Shown here in pieces: positions 1 to 6,708 of a stretch of 13,631 nt of DNA. Source of the stretch: Deltaproteobacteria bacterium. Its GTDB lineage: Bacteria; Desulfobacterota; DSM-4660; Desulfatiglandales; HGW-15. The notes under the pieces are model-generated. The model was not told the origin of the DNA and did no database searches. It was given only the letters and a program-made list of their open reading frames with translations. A program made the translations under genes and the position numbers. Every line of letters starts with the position of its first letter. The stretch's first letter is position 1. Location of the stretch: the NCBI GenBank assembly GCA_024641835.1, contig JAHECH010000039.1, forward strand, positions 1-13,631, read 5' to 3'.

Positions 1-650
1 ACACCGATGACGACTGCGGATACGAGGCTTTCCACGGTCGCATGGATATTCTGTTTCCTGGCTTCAGGGATAGGCAGTGATGACCAGAAACCTTTCACCA
101 GCCTTGCCCCATCCTTATAGAGGAAGAAGAGCGAAACGACAATAAGGATAAGCTGAAAAAAGAAGATAACCACCTGCCTGACAGCGCCGGTTAAGGAACC
201 GAAAAGAAATGAAATGGCCCGCTTCGCTGCTTCAATAGCCGAAGCTTTAATGTCAATTTGAGCCATCTTGGCCACTTCTTCGACTTTCTTGATGATCGGA
301 GCAATCCAAGGGTGGTTCAACGCCTTATCGATGGTAGAGTACTGATCAGTGCTGCTCCACCGACTCACGGTCTCCTGGACCTGAGTCACTTCCTGGACCA
401 ACACGCCCAAGAGGAGCACAGCCGGGACCACCACGACAAGAAAGACCAAAATGGTCATGATACCTGCTGCGCGTGCTTGTTTCCCTCGAAACAGGCGGAG
501 GAGGCGCCTGAAAACCGGATAAGTAGCGATGACAATGACTGCCGCCCATCCGAGAGCACCAAGAAAAGGGCTCAAAATCGTGTAAAGTAGATACAAGAGG
601 ATGAGCACGAATGTATAGGCGATGAACGCAAAAAAGACCTTCCGGTCCAT
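1..650 (-). CDS. AI-2E/PerM family permease, N-terminal part (runs off the window)
   Basis: The minus strand is open from an ATG at 650-648 to the window edge, giving about 216 residues with no stop. The protein starts MDRKVFFAFIAYTFVLILL, has a hydrophobic pair near residues 5-45 containing an LSPFLGALGWA segment, and a further strongly hydrophobic helix near 70-90. Then comes a long soluble stretch and another helix (VVIFFFQLILILIVSLFFLYKDG). The motif with F-L-Y-K-D-G after a membrane helix is typical of the AI-2E transporter/PerM superfamily (PF01594), polytopic inner-membrane proteins of about 350 residues. Some members are linked to autoinducer-2 export or ion transport; the substrate here cannot be told. 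A GGAGG at 663-667 and an AAGGG nearer the ATG could serve as ribosome sites. The C-terminal third is outside the window. Confidence 0.85.
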   Translation of the reverse strand, partial: MDRKVFFAFIAYTFVLILLYLLYTILSPFLGALGWAAVIVIATYPVFRRLLRLFRGKQARAAGIMTILVFLVVVVPAVLLLGVLVQEVTQVQETVSRWSSTDQYSTIDKALNHPWIAPIIKKVEEVAKMAQIDIKASAIEAAKRAISFLFGSLTGAVRQVVIFFFQLILIVVSLFFLYKDGARLVKGFWSSLPIPEARKQNIHATVESLVSAVVIG

Positions 651-775
651 AATTTTACCCTTCCTCCGCGAGGGTTACGACAACGGGTAACGGCAAAGGC
701 TAAGCGATGTACTGCAATGTCTTTAGGTTCGGACTATAGAGACCTTGCCGCTCCTTGTCAACCCATGGCAATGAC

Positions 776-902
776 CCTGATTCACCATCAAGGCATCATC
801 TGCGGCGTTGCCTTCGCTCGCTCCTCCTTGCGGCGTATTGCCACATACGCCTCAGTCGTCGCTCCTCGGCGCCTAGCATCTGACGCCTTGCTGGTGATCA
901 GG
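776..902. repeat. REP/MITE-like palindromic element
   Basis: An imperfect inverted repeat of about 32 bases: the left arm 776-807 begins CCTGATTCACCATCAAGGC and the right arm 870-902 ends GCCTTGCTGGTGATCAGG. The arms match over most of their length with a few mismatches and one-base indels. Between them is a second hairpin, GGCGTAT at 832-838 pairing perfectly with ATACGCC at 845-851 around a six-base loop. There is also a short direct repeat of TCGCTCCTC-like sequence (about 817-825 and 859-867). No transposase is inside. The size and nested palindromes fit a non-autonomous REP/REPIN or MITE-type element. Multi-copy status cannot be seen from one window. Confidence 0.6.
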
Positions 903-1166
903 AATTGTTCGAAACCGGAGTCCCGCTTTGGCTGCGGGAATTAGGCGGTGGATTTGGGATGACGTGAAAAGCCGATCAGGCCATGATTGGGAGCACGGTT
1001 CGGGATTAGAGTTGAGGGACAAAGCGCATGTCCCCTGATTTCCTCTCCCATGAAGCCCTCTCAAGAGACTTCACATGGATTCCGGCAGGCCTCTGGCTAC
1101 GGAAATCTGCTCTCTCACCGCGCAGGGTGGACTCTCTTCGCTACCAGCTGGCTTCAAGCCCCGCTC

Positions 1167-1194
1167 TTGCAAAAGGTCGATTTGGACATATTTT
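1167..1194 (+). promoter_or_regulatory. Candidate sigma-70 promoter for the dienelactone hydrolase gene
   Basis: TTGCAA at 1167-1172 resembles a -35 box and TATTTT at 1189-1194 a -10 box, with a 16-base spacer. Transcription would start near 1201, leaving a leader of about 36 bases before the ATG at 1237. Both boxes are imperfect matches, so this is a suggestion only. Confidence 0.3.
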
Positions 1195-1236
1195 GGAACA
1201 GAAAAAGCGGCAGAGTCCAAAAGCAAGGAGGAGGAC

Positions 1237-2022
1237 ATGAAACTAAAACTGGCAATTACGGTGTTATTGTCGGTGCTGCTGGGAACGGCGGCTCAGGCCA
1301 AAGTGGTAACCAAGCCAGTAACGTATCAGGATGACAACGCGACCCTCGAGGGGTATCTGGCGTATGATGATTCAGTCAAGGGCAGACGGCCCGGTGTCCT
1401 GGTCGTCCACGAGTGGTGGGGTTTGAACGACTATGCCCGCAAGAGGGCCGAACAGCTCGCCCGCATGGGATATGTCGCCTTTGCGCTTGACATGTATGGG
1501 AAAGGAAAAGCAACGACCCATCCCCAGGAGGCTGGTGAGTGGGCTAGGCAGATTACGGCCAATGTGGACTTCTGGGGCGAGCGGGCCCTTGCAGGCCTGA
1601 AGGTTCTGGAGAAAGACCCCAGAGTAGATCCAAACCGCATTGCAGCCATCGGCTATTGCTTCGGCGGATCAACGGTCCAGGAACTGGCGTACATGGGCGC
1701 CAACCTCAGGGGAGTGGTCAGTTTCCACGGTTCCCTGATTCCTCCCACACAGGACCAGGCAAAAAGAGTGAAAGCCAAAATTCTTATCTGCCATGGTGCT
1801 GCGGATCCTATGACCAAACCGGAAGCGATTCAGAACTATATCGCTGTCATGGAGAAGACGGGCCTAGACTGGGTTATGATCATCTATGGGGGTGCGAAAC
1901 ACAGCTTCACCAACCCGGATGCAGACAAGGCAGGGATGGAGGCGCTCAAATACAGCAAATCCGCGGATCAGCGGTCCTGGAAGCATATGAAGGATTTTTT
2001 TGACGAAATATTCGCAAAATGA
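1237..2022 (+). CDS. Secreted dienelactone hydrolase family protein
   Basis: This 261-residue alpha/beta hydrolase starts with a clear signal peptide (MKLKLAITVLLSVLLGTAAQA, cleavage likely after residue 21), so it should act in the periplasm. The mature part matches the dienelactone hydrolase family (PF01738): E59 in the HEWWG motif, nucleophile C141 in GYCFGG, acid D190 in GAADPM and H222 in KHSF. Together these give the Cys-Asp-His triad, with the Glu that holds the cysteine in its resting state. The family opens lactones or small esters, but the substrate here is unknown; many exported homologues are uncharacterised. The ATG at 1237 is chosen over longer in-frame starts because AAGGAGGAGG lies just upstream (from 1225) and it gives the signal peptide. 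The gene is convergent with the universal stress gene, with only three bases between the stops and no terminator. Confidence 0.92.
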   Translation: MKLKLAITVLLSVLLGTAAQAKVVTKPVTYQDDNATLEGYLAYDDSVKGRRPGVLVVHEWWGLNDYARKRAEQLARMGYVAFALDMYGKGKATTHPQEAGEWARQITANVDFWGERALAGLKVLEKDPRVDPNRIAAIGYCFGGSTVQELAYMGANLRGVVSFHGSLIPPTQDQAKRVKAKILICHGAADPMTKPEAIQNYIAVMEKTGLDWVMIIYGGAKHSFTNPDADKAGMEALKYSKSADQRSWKHMKDFFDEIFAK

Positions 2023-2025
2023 ACG

Positions 2026-2475
2026 CTATTTTTCTGAGCTGATGGGGACTGTCATCACAGGAACGGGCGAGTTCTCAACGACCTTTTCAGCGACACTGCC
2101 AAAATGAAACTGCCCTTTCTGACCGTGAGAAGCCATGACCACCATATCTATCTTCTCCTGACGAATCAGCTTGAGGATTTCCTCGGCAGGGTCTCCCGTC
2201 GCAATGTGTTTGACGTAGAGTCGGCACCCTTTGAGGTAATTGTCGCAGACCTGGTCCAGTCGTTTCTTGGCTGTCTTTTCCTCCCACTCCTGGATCTTCT
2301 GGATGTGGGACTTGTCGAATTCCCCATACCATGATTCATGCTGGGCAAGCTCCGGGATCACGTAGAGCACATGCACCTCGGTCTGATATTTCTCTGACAG
2401 AGATGTCACATAATCCAGAGCTTTTTCCGCATTGGCTGAAAAATCCGTGGGCCAGAGAACCTTCTTCACCTGCAT
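2026..2475 (-). CDS. Universal stress protein, UspA family
   Basis: A 149-residue cytoplasmic single Usp domain (PF00582). It opens with a beta strand and the usual PTDFS segment (VKKVLWPTDFSANAEKAL), has VHVLYVIPE at the end of strand 2, and ends with the nucleotide-loop pattern ASHGQKG...GSVAEKVVENSPVPVMTV. That loop is G-x2-G-x4-GS, shorter than the G-x2-G-x9-G(S/T) of ATP-binding members, so ATP binding is uncertain. The ATG at 2475 is preferred to an upstream in-frame start at 2532: GGGGG lies a few bases before it and the extra 19 residues look unlike the family. It is the last gene of the minus-strand run, 87 bases after the selenocysteine rhodanese stop. Usp proteins respond to growth arrest and stress. 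The exact role here is unknown. Confidence 0.9.
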   Translation of the reverse strand: MQVKKVLWPTDFSANAEKALDYVTSLSEKYQTEVHVLYVIPELAQHESWYGEFDKSHIQKIQEWEEKTAKKRLDQVCDNYLKGCRLYVKHIATGDPAEEILKLIRQEKIDMVVMASHGQKGQFHFGSVAEKVVENSPVPVMTVPISSEK

Positions 2476-2562
2476 GATGCCACCCCCTTCATTCCCTCTC
2501 CTTTCAGAGATTTTCATGAATTTAGTGAACATAGACCATTTGTCAAGGCATTTCTTCGCTCT

Positions 2563-2961
2563 TTACTTTTTCTCTGTGGGGAAACCAGCCTTTACCCACC
2601 CGTTCCATCCACCTTTCAAAACAAAGACTTTGGTGTATCCGGCCTCAAGGAATTTCTGTGCCACACGGGCACTGGTATACTCGGTCGGTCAGGCACAATA
2701 AAATAAGAGCGTCTTGTTTTTAGGGTACTTCGCCATCCACTTATCCACCTGCTCAGGGTCTTCCCTGAGAGCGCCCTTGATCTTTGCATCACTCGCAGCC
2801 CAATCGCTCCCTAATCGCACATCCACCACTATGAGATCTGGGCTGCCGAGCATAGATTTGAGCTCTTCCTTGGTCATCCTTTTCACGTCCGCCGCCCTGG
2901 CCGGCACCGCTATGGCTAATGCCATGACCAGAATCCACAGAACTTTCACCAATATTTTCAT
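2563..2961 (-). CDS. Selenocysteine-containing periplasmic rhodanese (in-frame UGA read as Sec)
   Basis: The frame begins at ATG 2961, has a signal peptide (hydrophobic residues 5-20, ARA cleavage site near 23) and a rhodanese first half: KEELKSML, VVDVR at 45-49 and LLFYCA at 85-90. A TGA at 2691-2689 then interrupts it. The same frame goes on for 41 codons to a TAA at 2565-2563, encoding PTEYTSARVAQKFLEAGYTK and then a VLKGGWNGW segment, which is exactly the second half of a rhodanese domain. Cysteine-form relatives carry YCACP at this point, so Sec91 sits where the second Cys would be (C89-A-U91). With Sec the product is 132 residues; without it, a 90-residue stub lacking the GGW strand. 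A SECIS-like hairpin follows the TGA. AAGGAG at 2974-2969, seven bases from the ATG, is the ribosome site and begins three bases after the flavoprotein stop, indicating one operon. The likely role is sulfur transfer or thiol redox in the periplasm; the substrate is unknown. The selenoprotein reading is inference but strongly supported. Confidence 0.88.
2656..2674 (-). promoter_or_regulatory. Bacterial SECIS element candidate
   Basis: On the minus strand, GTGCC (2672-2668) pairs perfectly with GGCAC (2662-2658) around a five-base loop CGTGT. An A-A mismatch and a C-G pair (2674 with 2656) extend the stem. The loop starts 22 bases after the TGA. Bacterial SECIS elements recognised by SelB lie in the coding region just downstream of the UGA, with the apical loop roughly 16-37 bases away and a G among the first two loop bases. 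Both conditions are met here. SelB binding itself cannot be shown from sequence alone. Confidence 0.7.
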
Positions 2962-2976
2962 CTCTTTTCTCCTTTC

Positions 2977-4401
2977 CTACAGCCATCCTTCCTTCAGCGT
3001 GTGGTCATACTGATGGGGCGGCATAAGAGAGAAAAATGCCCTTTCAACCACCTCGCTGAGAGCTGGATGGATATGCATGCCGTCAATGATAGCTCTGACG
3101 CTTTTTTCCTCTGTGTACATGAGGGTAATGATTTCCTGGATGAGCAAAGAGGCGTGGGGCCCGATGATATGAGCACCAAGAATTCGACTGGTCTCTGCTT
3201 CCACGATGACTTTGACAAAATAGTCTCTGACCGCCATCGCCTCTCCCTTGGCTGTGTTGTGGAAACGATGGAACCCGATGAGAATGCCCTCTTCACCATG
3301 CGCTTCCAGGGCCTCTTTTTGCCGCACTCCCACGGAAGCGATTTCAGGGTACGCGAACACAGCATGGGGCACTGCCCCGTAATTGACCTTGACCTTACTC
3401 CCGAGTACGGCGTTGTAGTAGACCACTTTGGATTCATAATTGGCTACATGCTTGAACAGGTGCTTTCCCACAGCGTCGCCAAAAGCCCATACATTGGGTT
3501 GGGATGTCTCCAGATACTCGTTGACAACGACCCAACCTCGGTCGTCCACCTTGATGCCCCCTTTTTCAGGATGGAGAATATCCGTATTGGAGGCCCTGCC
3601 CGCGGCCACGAGAATCTCATCCGCCATGACGTTCTTGGCCTCTCCTGTGCCGCGGTCTCGGGCAAGGACGGTTTTCTTCCCCTTTTTTGAAAGCGCTACT
3701 TCGATCACCTCGTGGTTCGTGAGGATGGTCATGTGACGGGACATCTCTTTTTGAGCCAGCTCCGATACCTCAGGCTCCTCAGCCGGGAGAAAGCGACGAT
3801 TTCTTCCGATCACGGTTACGTTGGAACCCATGGCCGAGAAAAAATGGGCATACTCTGCCGCGACATAGCCCCCACCAAGGATCGCGAGAATGCGGGGTAG
3901 TTGTTGGATACCCAGGATGGTATCGCTGGTATGATAAGGAACGCCTGGGAGACCTTTGACCTGAGGAATAAGGGGCTTTGAGCCGAGGCACAGGAATATC
4001 ATTTTGGAAGTGATGATCTCATCCTGCACTTTGAGCTGGTAAGGGGCGATGAACTCCGCTGCTGCATGATAGTAGTCGATGTTTTTGGCCCCCTTTAGGC
4101 TTTCCCTGATTTCTCCAGTATCTCTTCGCAGGATAGAGCGCATCCGATCCATGATGCCCTGAAAATCGACCTGTTTGATGCCAGTGTGGATGCCCAACTC
4201 GCGAGCATGTTCCACGATCCGGACAAGCTCAGCGGGATAAACCAGGATTTTCGTCGGTATGCATCCTCTCGTGAGACAGATCCCGCCCGGCTCGTCCTTG
4301 TCGATAACCGCCGCCTTCTTATCCGGCTCGCTCTGCAGCACAGCCTCCACAATGTTCATGGCAGAACCGGTTCCAATGGCAATCAGATCGTAGGACTTCA
4401 T
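2977..4401 (-). CDS. Class I flavoprotein disulfide reductase (mycothione reductase / lipoamide dehydrogenase-like)
   Basis: A 474-residue FAD-dependent pyridine nucleotide-disulfide oxidoreductase. Domains in order are: N-terminal FAD site (YDLIAIGTGSAMN), redox disulfide C42/C47 in GGICLTRGCIPTK, NAD(P) site ILGGGYVAAEYAHFF near residue 195, second FAD motif VWAFGDAVG, and the dimerisation domain ending with the HPALSE catalytic pair H445/E450. The GTGS-x-x-N start and the KILVYPAEL segment after the disulfide resemble mycothione reductases more than classic lipoamide dehydrogenases (LPDs). The residues after NAD strand 2 are IGRNRR rather than the acidic residue of NAD-specific LPDs, suggesting NADPH (inference). 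No lipoyl-complex genes are nearby, so the substrate is probably a low-molecular-weight or protein disulfide. It begins in a 4-bp ATGA overlap with the alpha/beta hydrolase gene, has AAGGAAAGGA upstream, and lies 15 bases before the rhodanese. Family is certain; substrate unknown. Confidence 0.88.
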   Translation of the reverse strand: MKSYDLIAIGTGSAMNIVEAVLQSEPDKKAAVIDKDEPGGICLTRGCIPTKILVYPAELVRIVEHARELGIHTGIKQVDFQGIMDRMRSILRRDTGEIRESLKGAKNIDYYHAAAEFIAPYQLKVQDEIITSKMIFLCLGSKPLIPQVKGLPGVPYHTSDTILGIQQLPRILAILGGGYVAAEYAHFFSAMGSNVTVIGRNRRFLPAEEPEVSELAQKEMSRHMTILTNHEVIEVALSKKGKKTVLARDRGTGEAKNVMADEILVAAGRASNTDILHPEKGGIKVDDRGWVVVNEYLETSQPNVWAFGDAVGKHLFKHVANYESKVVYYNAVLGSKVKVNYGAVPHAVFAYPEIASVGVRQKEALEAHGEEGILIGFHRFHNTAKGEAMAVRDYFVKVIVEAETSRILGAHIIGPHASLLIQEIITLMYTEEKSVRAIIDGMHIHPALSEVVERAFFSLMPPHQYDHTLKEGWL

Positions 4402-5375
4402 TGATCCTTTCCTTGCTTTGGTAACGATGACAGGAAATCCCTGTAAACCTTAATCGTCTTTTTCCCCTGCTCAAAATAGGGTACATGGCCGCAGTCTTCC
4501 AGAATTATTGTCCTGCAGCCCCTCAACTCCCTTTCAAATTTCTCCACAGAGGACACATGCGTAATCTCGTCATTGGCGCCCCAGATGATGAGGGTTCTCG
4601 CCTTCACTCTGGCCAGCCTGCCTTCCAAGAGGTCCTCCCCTCCTTTTTCCATGTCCCTCAGGATCTTCTCATAGAAGGAGTAGTGGACTTTTCCCTTTTG
4701 AGCAAGATGCCGTTTGAAAGGCCTGGGCACCGGGGGTGGCTTAAAGAACAGGACAGACAGGAGTTCTTCCAGTTCAGTTTCCGTTTTATAGATAAGGAGG
4801 ATTTGTCCCTCCTCCCTGTACCTCTTCCATACGGTACTCTCCACTCTTGACCGGACGCCCGCAGCGCTCATAAGGCCAAGGCTCTTCACCTTGCCGGGAT
4901 ATTCGCTTGCATAGTAGCCGGAAATGGTTGCTCCCATGGAGACCCCCAGCAAGTGGAATGATTGGAGCCCCAAGGCCTCTACAAATCGATTCAGGCGGTG
5001 AACCTGGTTCGGGATATCATAGATCGCGGAATCGATCTGAGAGCTTTCACCAAAACCCGGCAGATCAGGAATAATCAGCTCATGAGAGGAACTCAAGGCT
5101 TTAAGGAAAAAGCCCCACTGGTGTTTTTCCCCGCCGAAGCCATGAACGAGAAGAATGGGCTCGCCTTTCCCTCCCTGGAGATAAACCCATCGGTGATCAT
5201 CCACCTGGATTACTTTCCTTGTCAGCCCCGCCTGCCAGCGGAGGAACCATTTTGCCCAGTCAAGGATCAGCCCGGGAAATCCATATACGAGCACAGTTCC
5301 GCCCATCGCCAGGATGCCAAGGCCGATCAGAATGGTCTTTATGCTCTCCGGCAAAATTCCATTCCCTCTGCTCAC
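4398..5375 (-). CDS. Membrane-anchored alpha/beta hydrolase
   Basis: About 325 residues. An N-terminal hydrophobic helix (about residues 13-33) looks like an uncleaved anchor, placing the catalytic domain on the membrane. The fold motifs are the oxyanion HGFGG at 78-82, PDLPGFGES at 103-111, nucleophile S146 in GVSMG, acid D269 in WGANDE and H297 in CGHVPYFE: a complete Ser-Asp-His triad. The layout resembles the lipase/esterase group of alpha/beta hydrolases (PF00561/PF12697); the substrate is not predictable. The start is uncertain: the GTG at 5375 has GAGGG directly against it, whereas a TTG at 5354 (residue 8) has AGAGGG at better spacing. The stop overlaps the flavoprotein start by four bases, so the two genes are likely translationally coupled. 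Confidence 0.85.
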   Translation of the reverse strand: MSRGNGILPESIKTILIGLGILAMGGTVLVYGFPGLILDWAKWFLRWQAGLTRKVIQVDDHRWVYLQGGKGEPILLVHGFGGEKHQWGFFLKALSSSHELIIPDLPGFGESSQIDSAIYDIPNQVHRLNRFVEALGLQSFHLLGVSMGATISGYYASEYPGKVKSLGLMSAAGVRSRVESTVWKRYREEGQILLIYKTETELEELLSVLFFKPPPVPRPFKRHLAQKGKVHYSFYEKILRDMEKGGEDLLEGRLARVKARTLIIWGANDEITHVSSVEKFERELRGCRTIILEDCGHVPYFEQGKKTIKVYRDFLSSLPKQGKDQ

Positions 5376-5438
5376 CCCTCTTTGGCCGGTTGCGCAGCCT
5401 TTTCAGAGGCCCTTTCCAAAGAAAACCTGAACCGGGAC

Positions 5439-5470
5439 TCTAGCAGGTTGCTGAAAAAGCCCCTGCTAGA
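5439..5470. repeat. REP-like hairpin overlapping a stop codon
   Basis: TCTAGCAGG at 5439-5447 pairs perfectly with CCTGCTAGA at 5462-5470. Inside it GCT (5450-5452) pairs with AGC (5458-5460), leaving a GAAAA loop. The TAG stop of the DUF362 gene (5468-5466) lies within the right arm. No T-run follows on the minus strand, so it is not a classic terminator. The GGTTGCTGAAAAAG core is reminiscent of REP-type sequences I associate with deltaproteobacterial genomes (recollection, not checked). Confidence 0.5.
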
Positions 5471-6650
5471 ACCTGTCTCCGCGTCGCTTCTCAGTAAGGT
5501 CAAGAACCCACTGGAGCTTTCCTCTTTTGAGGCTGATCGCGGATTCAGGACAGATCTCCATGCAGCAGTAACATCGGATGCATTTCTCATGATTGTAAAG
5601 GGGCACCCCTGTGTCCCCCTGCGATTCACTAATGGCCCTGCCTGGGCAGATCGCCTTACACTGATAACACAGCGTACAGCGCTCTCTCGTTGGAACCGGC
5701 TTTTCAAGGATCAGGTTCCTGAAGAAATTCGTGTTCAGCGGCCATCGGTACACAGGATGGCCGCCGTTTGATTTGCTTGGAACATAATCGCGGACCTGAA
5801 AATCATCAAGCATTGAACCGCGGATATCGATTCTCTCAAGAGAGCCCGCTCCAAGCCCCCTCTCCTCGCCAAGAACAACGGATCTCGCCTTGTTTCTTTG
5901 CAGGCCTACGAGCTGAACGGCAACGCAGTCCAGGGCCACCGCATCCTCACTCACCAGCAGGGCACCGATCCTCCTCGGACGACCCGATGCGCCCGGCCCT
6001 TCGCCTTCCAACCCGACAATAGCGTCCATGATGTGAATGAACTGCTTTGGCTTCTCAAAGCCTTTGATGAGGCTTTCATACAGGTCAAGGAGAAGGCTGG
6101 AGAATTCTTCATTGGTTCGTGCTCTCACATGCCACTGGGACTTGTTCAGCCCATAGATGAAGCCGAATAGATTCTTCACAGCGCCGGTGATATACGTCAG
6201 GCTGTGGGTTTTGAATTTCGGTAGATTGATCACGATGTCTGCATCGAAGAGCGCTTTTGAGAGTTCAAATCTCTTGTATTTGCCCTGTCCATCGCAAAAT
6301 AGAACCGCCGTCGCCTTTGGGTCAGCCACCTCGCACCCTTCTTCAGCCACGATCCGATCATAGCCCGTTCTGTTCATCACTTTGCTCAGGGACTGGAAAG
6401 CGGGTGACTCTGCCATGACGGGAGTGCCCCCGCTCGACTTGACGATTTGAACCACACTCCGGAAAAATTCCGGATGGGTGACCACCGCCTTTTCCGCCGC
6501 GCTCGCGTTGAGCAGGTTAGGTTTGATGATGACCTTTTTCCCTCTGAAAATGGATGGTTCAAGGCCGATTGCAGAAAGACCTTGAAACATTTTTTCTTTC
6601 AGCATGAAGGCAGAATACTCTTTGCATTGGAGCAAGGATACTTTCGCCAT
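5466..6650 (-). CDS. DUF362 protein with C-terminal double [4Fe-4S] ferredoxin domain
   Basis: A 394-residue protein. Residues about 1-300 are a DUF362 domain (PF04015): KVIIKPNLL near 40, the TGAVKNLFGF segment and the VSEDAVALDCVA segment. Residues 325-370 carry two clostridial-type ferredoxin motifs, C325-x2-C-x2-C-x3-CP and C357-x2-C-x2-C-x3-CP, each able to bind a [4Fe-4S] cluster. No signal peptide is seen, so it should be cytoplasmic. DUF362 proteins are common in anaerobes and have no firmly established general function; an electron-transfer or metal-centre role is inference. The ATG at 6650 is preferred to the one at 6671 because GGAGGAG lies about 12 bases before it, overlapping the upstream ATG. 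It follows the ferritin-like gene by 58 bases and lies 90 bases before the alpha/beta hydrolase gene. Confidence 0.88.
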   Translation of the reverse strand: MAKVSLLQCKEYSAFMLKEKMFQGLSAIGLEPSIFRGKKVIIKPNLLNASAAEKAVVTHPEFFRSVVQIVKSSGGTPVMAESPAFQSLSKVMNRTGYDRIVAEEGCEVADPKATAVLFCDGQGKYKRFELSKALFDADIVINLPKFKTHSLTYITGAVKNLFGFIYGLNKSQWHVRARTNEEFSSLLLDLYESLIKGFEKPKQFIHIMDAIVGLEGEGPGASGRPRRIGALLVSEDAVALDCVAVQLVGLQRNKARSVVLGEERGLGAGSLERIDIRGSMLDDFQVRDYVPSKSNGGHPVYRWPLNTNFFRNLILEKPVPTRERCTLCYQCKAICPGRAISESQGDTGVPLYNHEKCIRCYCCMEICPESAISLKRGKLQWVLDLTEKRRGDRF

Positions 6651-6708
6651 GAACGCTTTTCTCTCCTCCATGAACGTTCCCAGAGAGGGTCAGCGGCTCC
6701 AGCCGACC

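Larger units (their letters stand above)
651..1236. other. Intergenic region between divergent genes, 586 bases
   Basis: No convincing gene is visible; short open frames here have no ribosome site and coincide with a palindromic repeat. The region holds the 127-bp inverted repeat at 776-902, a smaller hairpin just after it (TCCCGC at 921-926 pairing with GCGGGA at 934-939), and a candidate promoter at 1167-1194 for the dienelactone hydrolase gene. The rest, about 940-1160, shows nothing I can name. Confidence 0.7.

Noticed and set aside
717..944. 75-codon plus-strand frame
   Set aside because: It coincides with the palindromic repeat at 776-902 and lacks a ribosome site.
990..1030. tRNA-like GGTTCGGGATT sequence
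   Set aside because: It lacks the conserved T-loop pattern, an acceptor stem and an anticodon arm.
2476..2532. Longer N-terminus for the universal stress protein
   Set aside because: The 19 extra residues are outside the Usp fold and the inner ATG at 2475 has a G-rich ribosome site just upstream.
2689..2961. Rhodanese as a 90-residue protein or a pseudogene broken by a stop codon
   Set aside because: The frame after the TGA encodes the remaining half of the domain without any other lesion and a SECIS-like hairpin follows, so selenocysteine decoding explains it better.
3001..3690. 229-codon plus-strand frame
   Set aside because: It mirrors the flavoprotein disulfide reductase, whose motifs are complete on the minus strand.
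4962..5771. 269-codon open frame on the plus strand
   Set aside because: It is antisense to the alpha/beta hydrolase and DUF362 genes, spans their junction, has no ribosome site and looks like no family.
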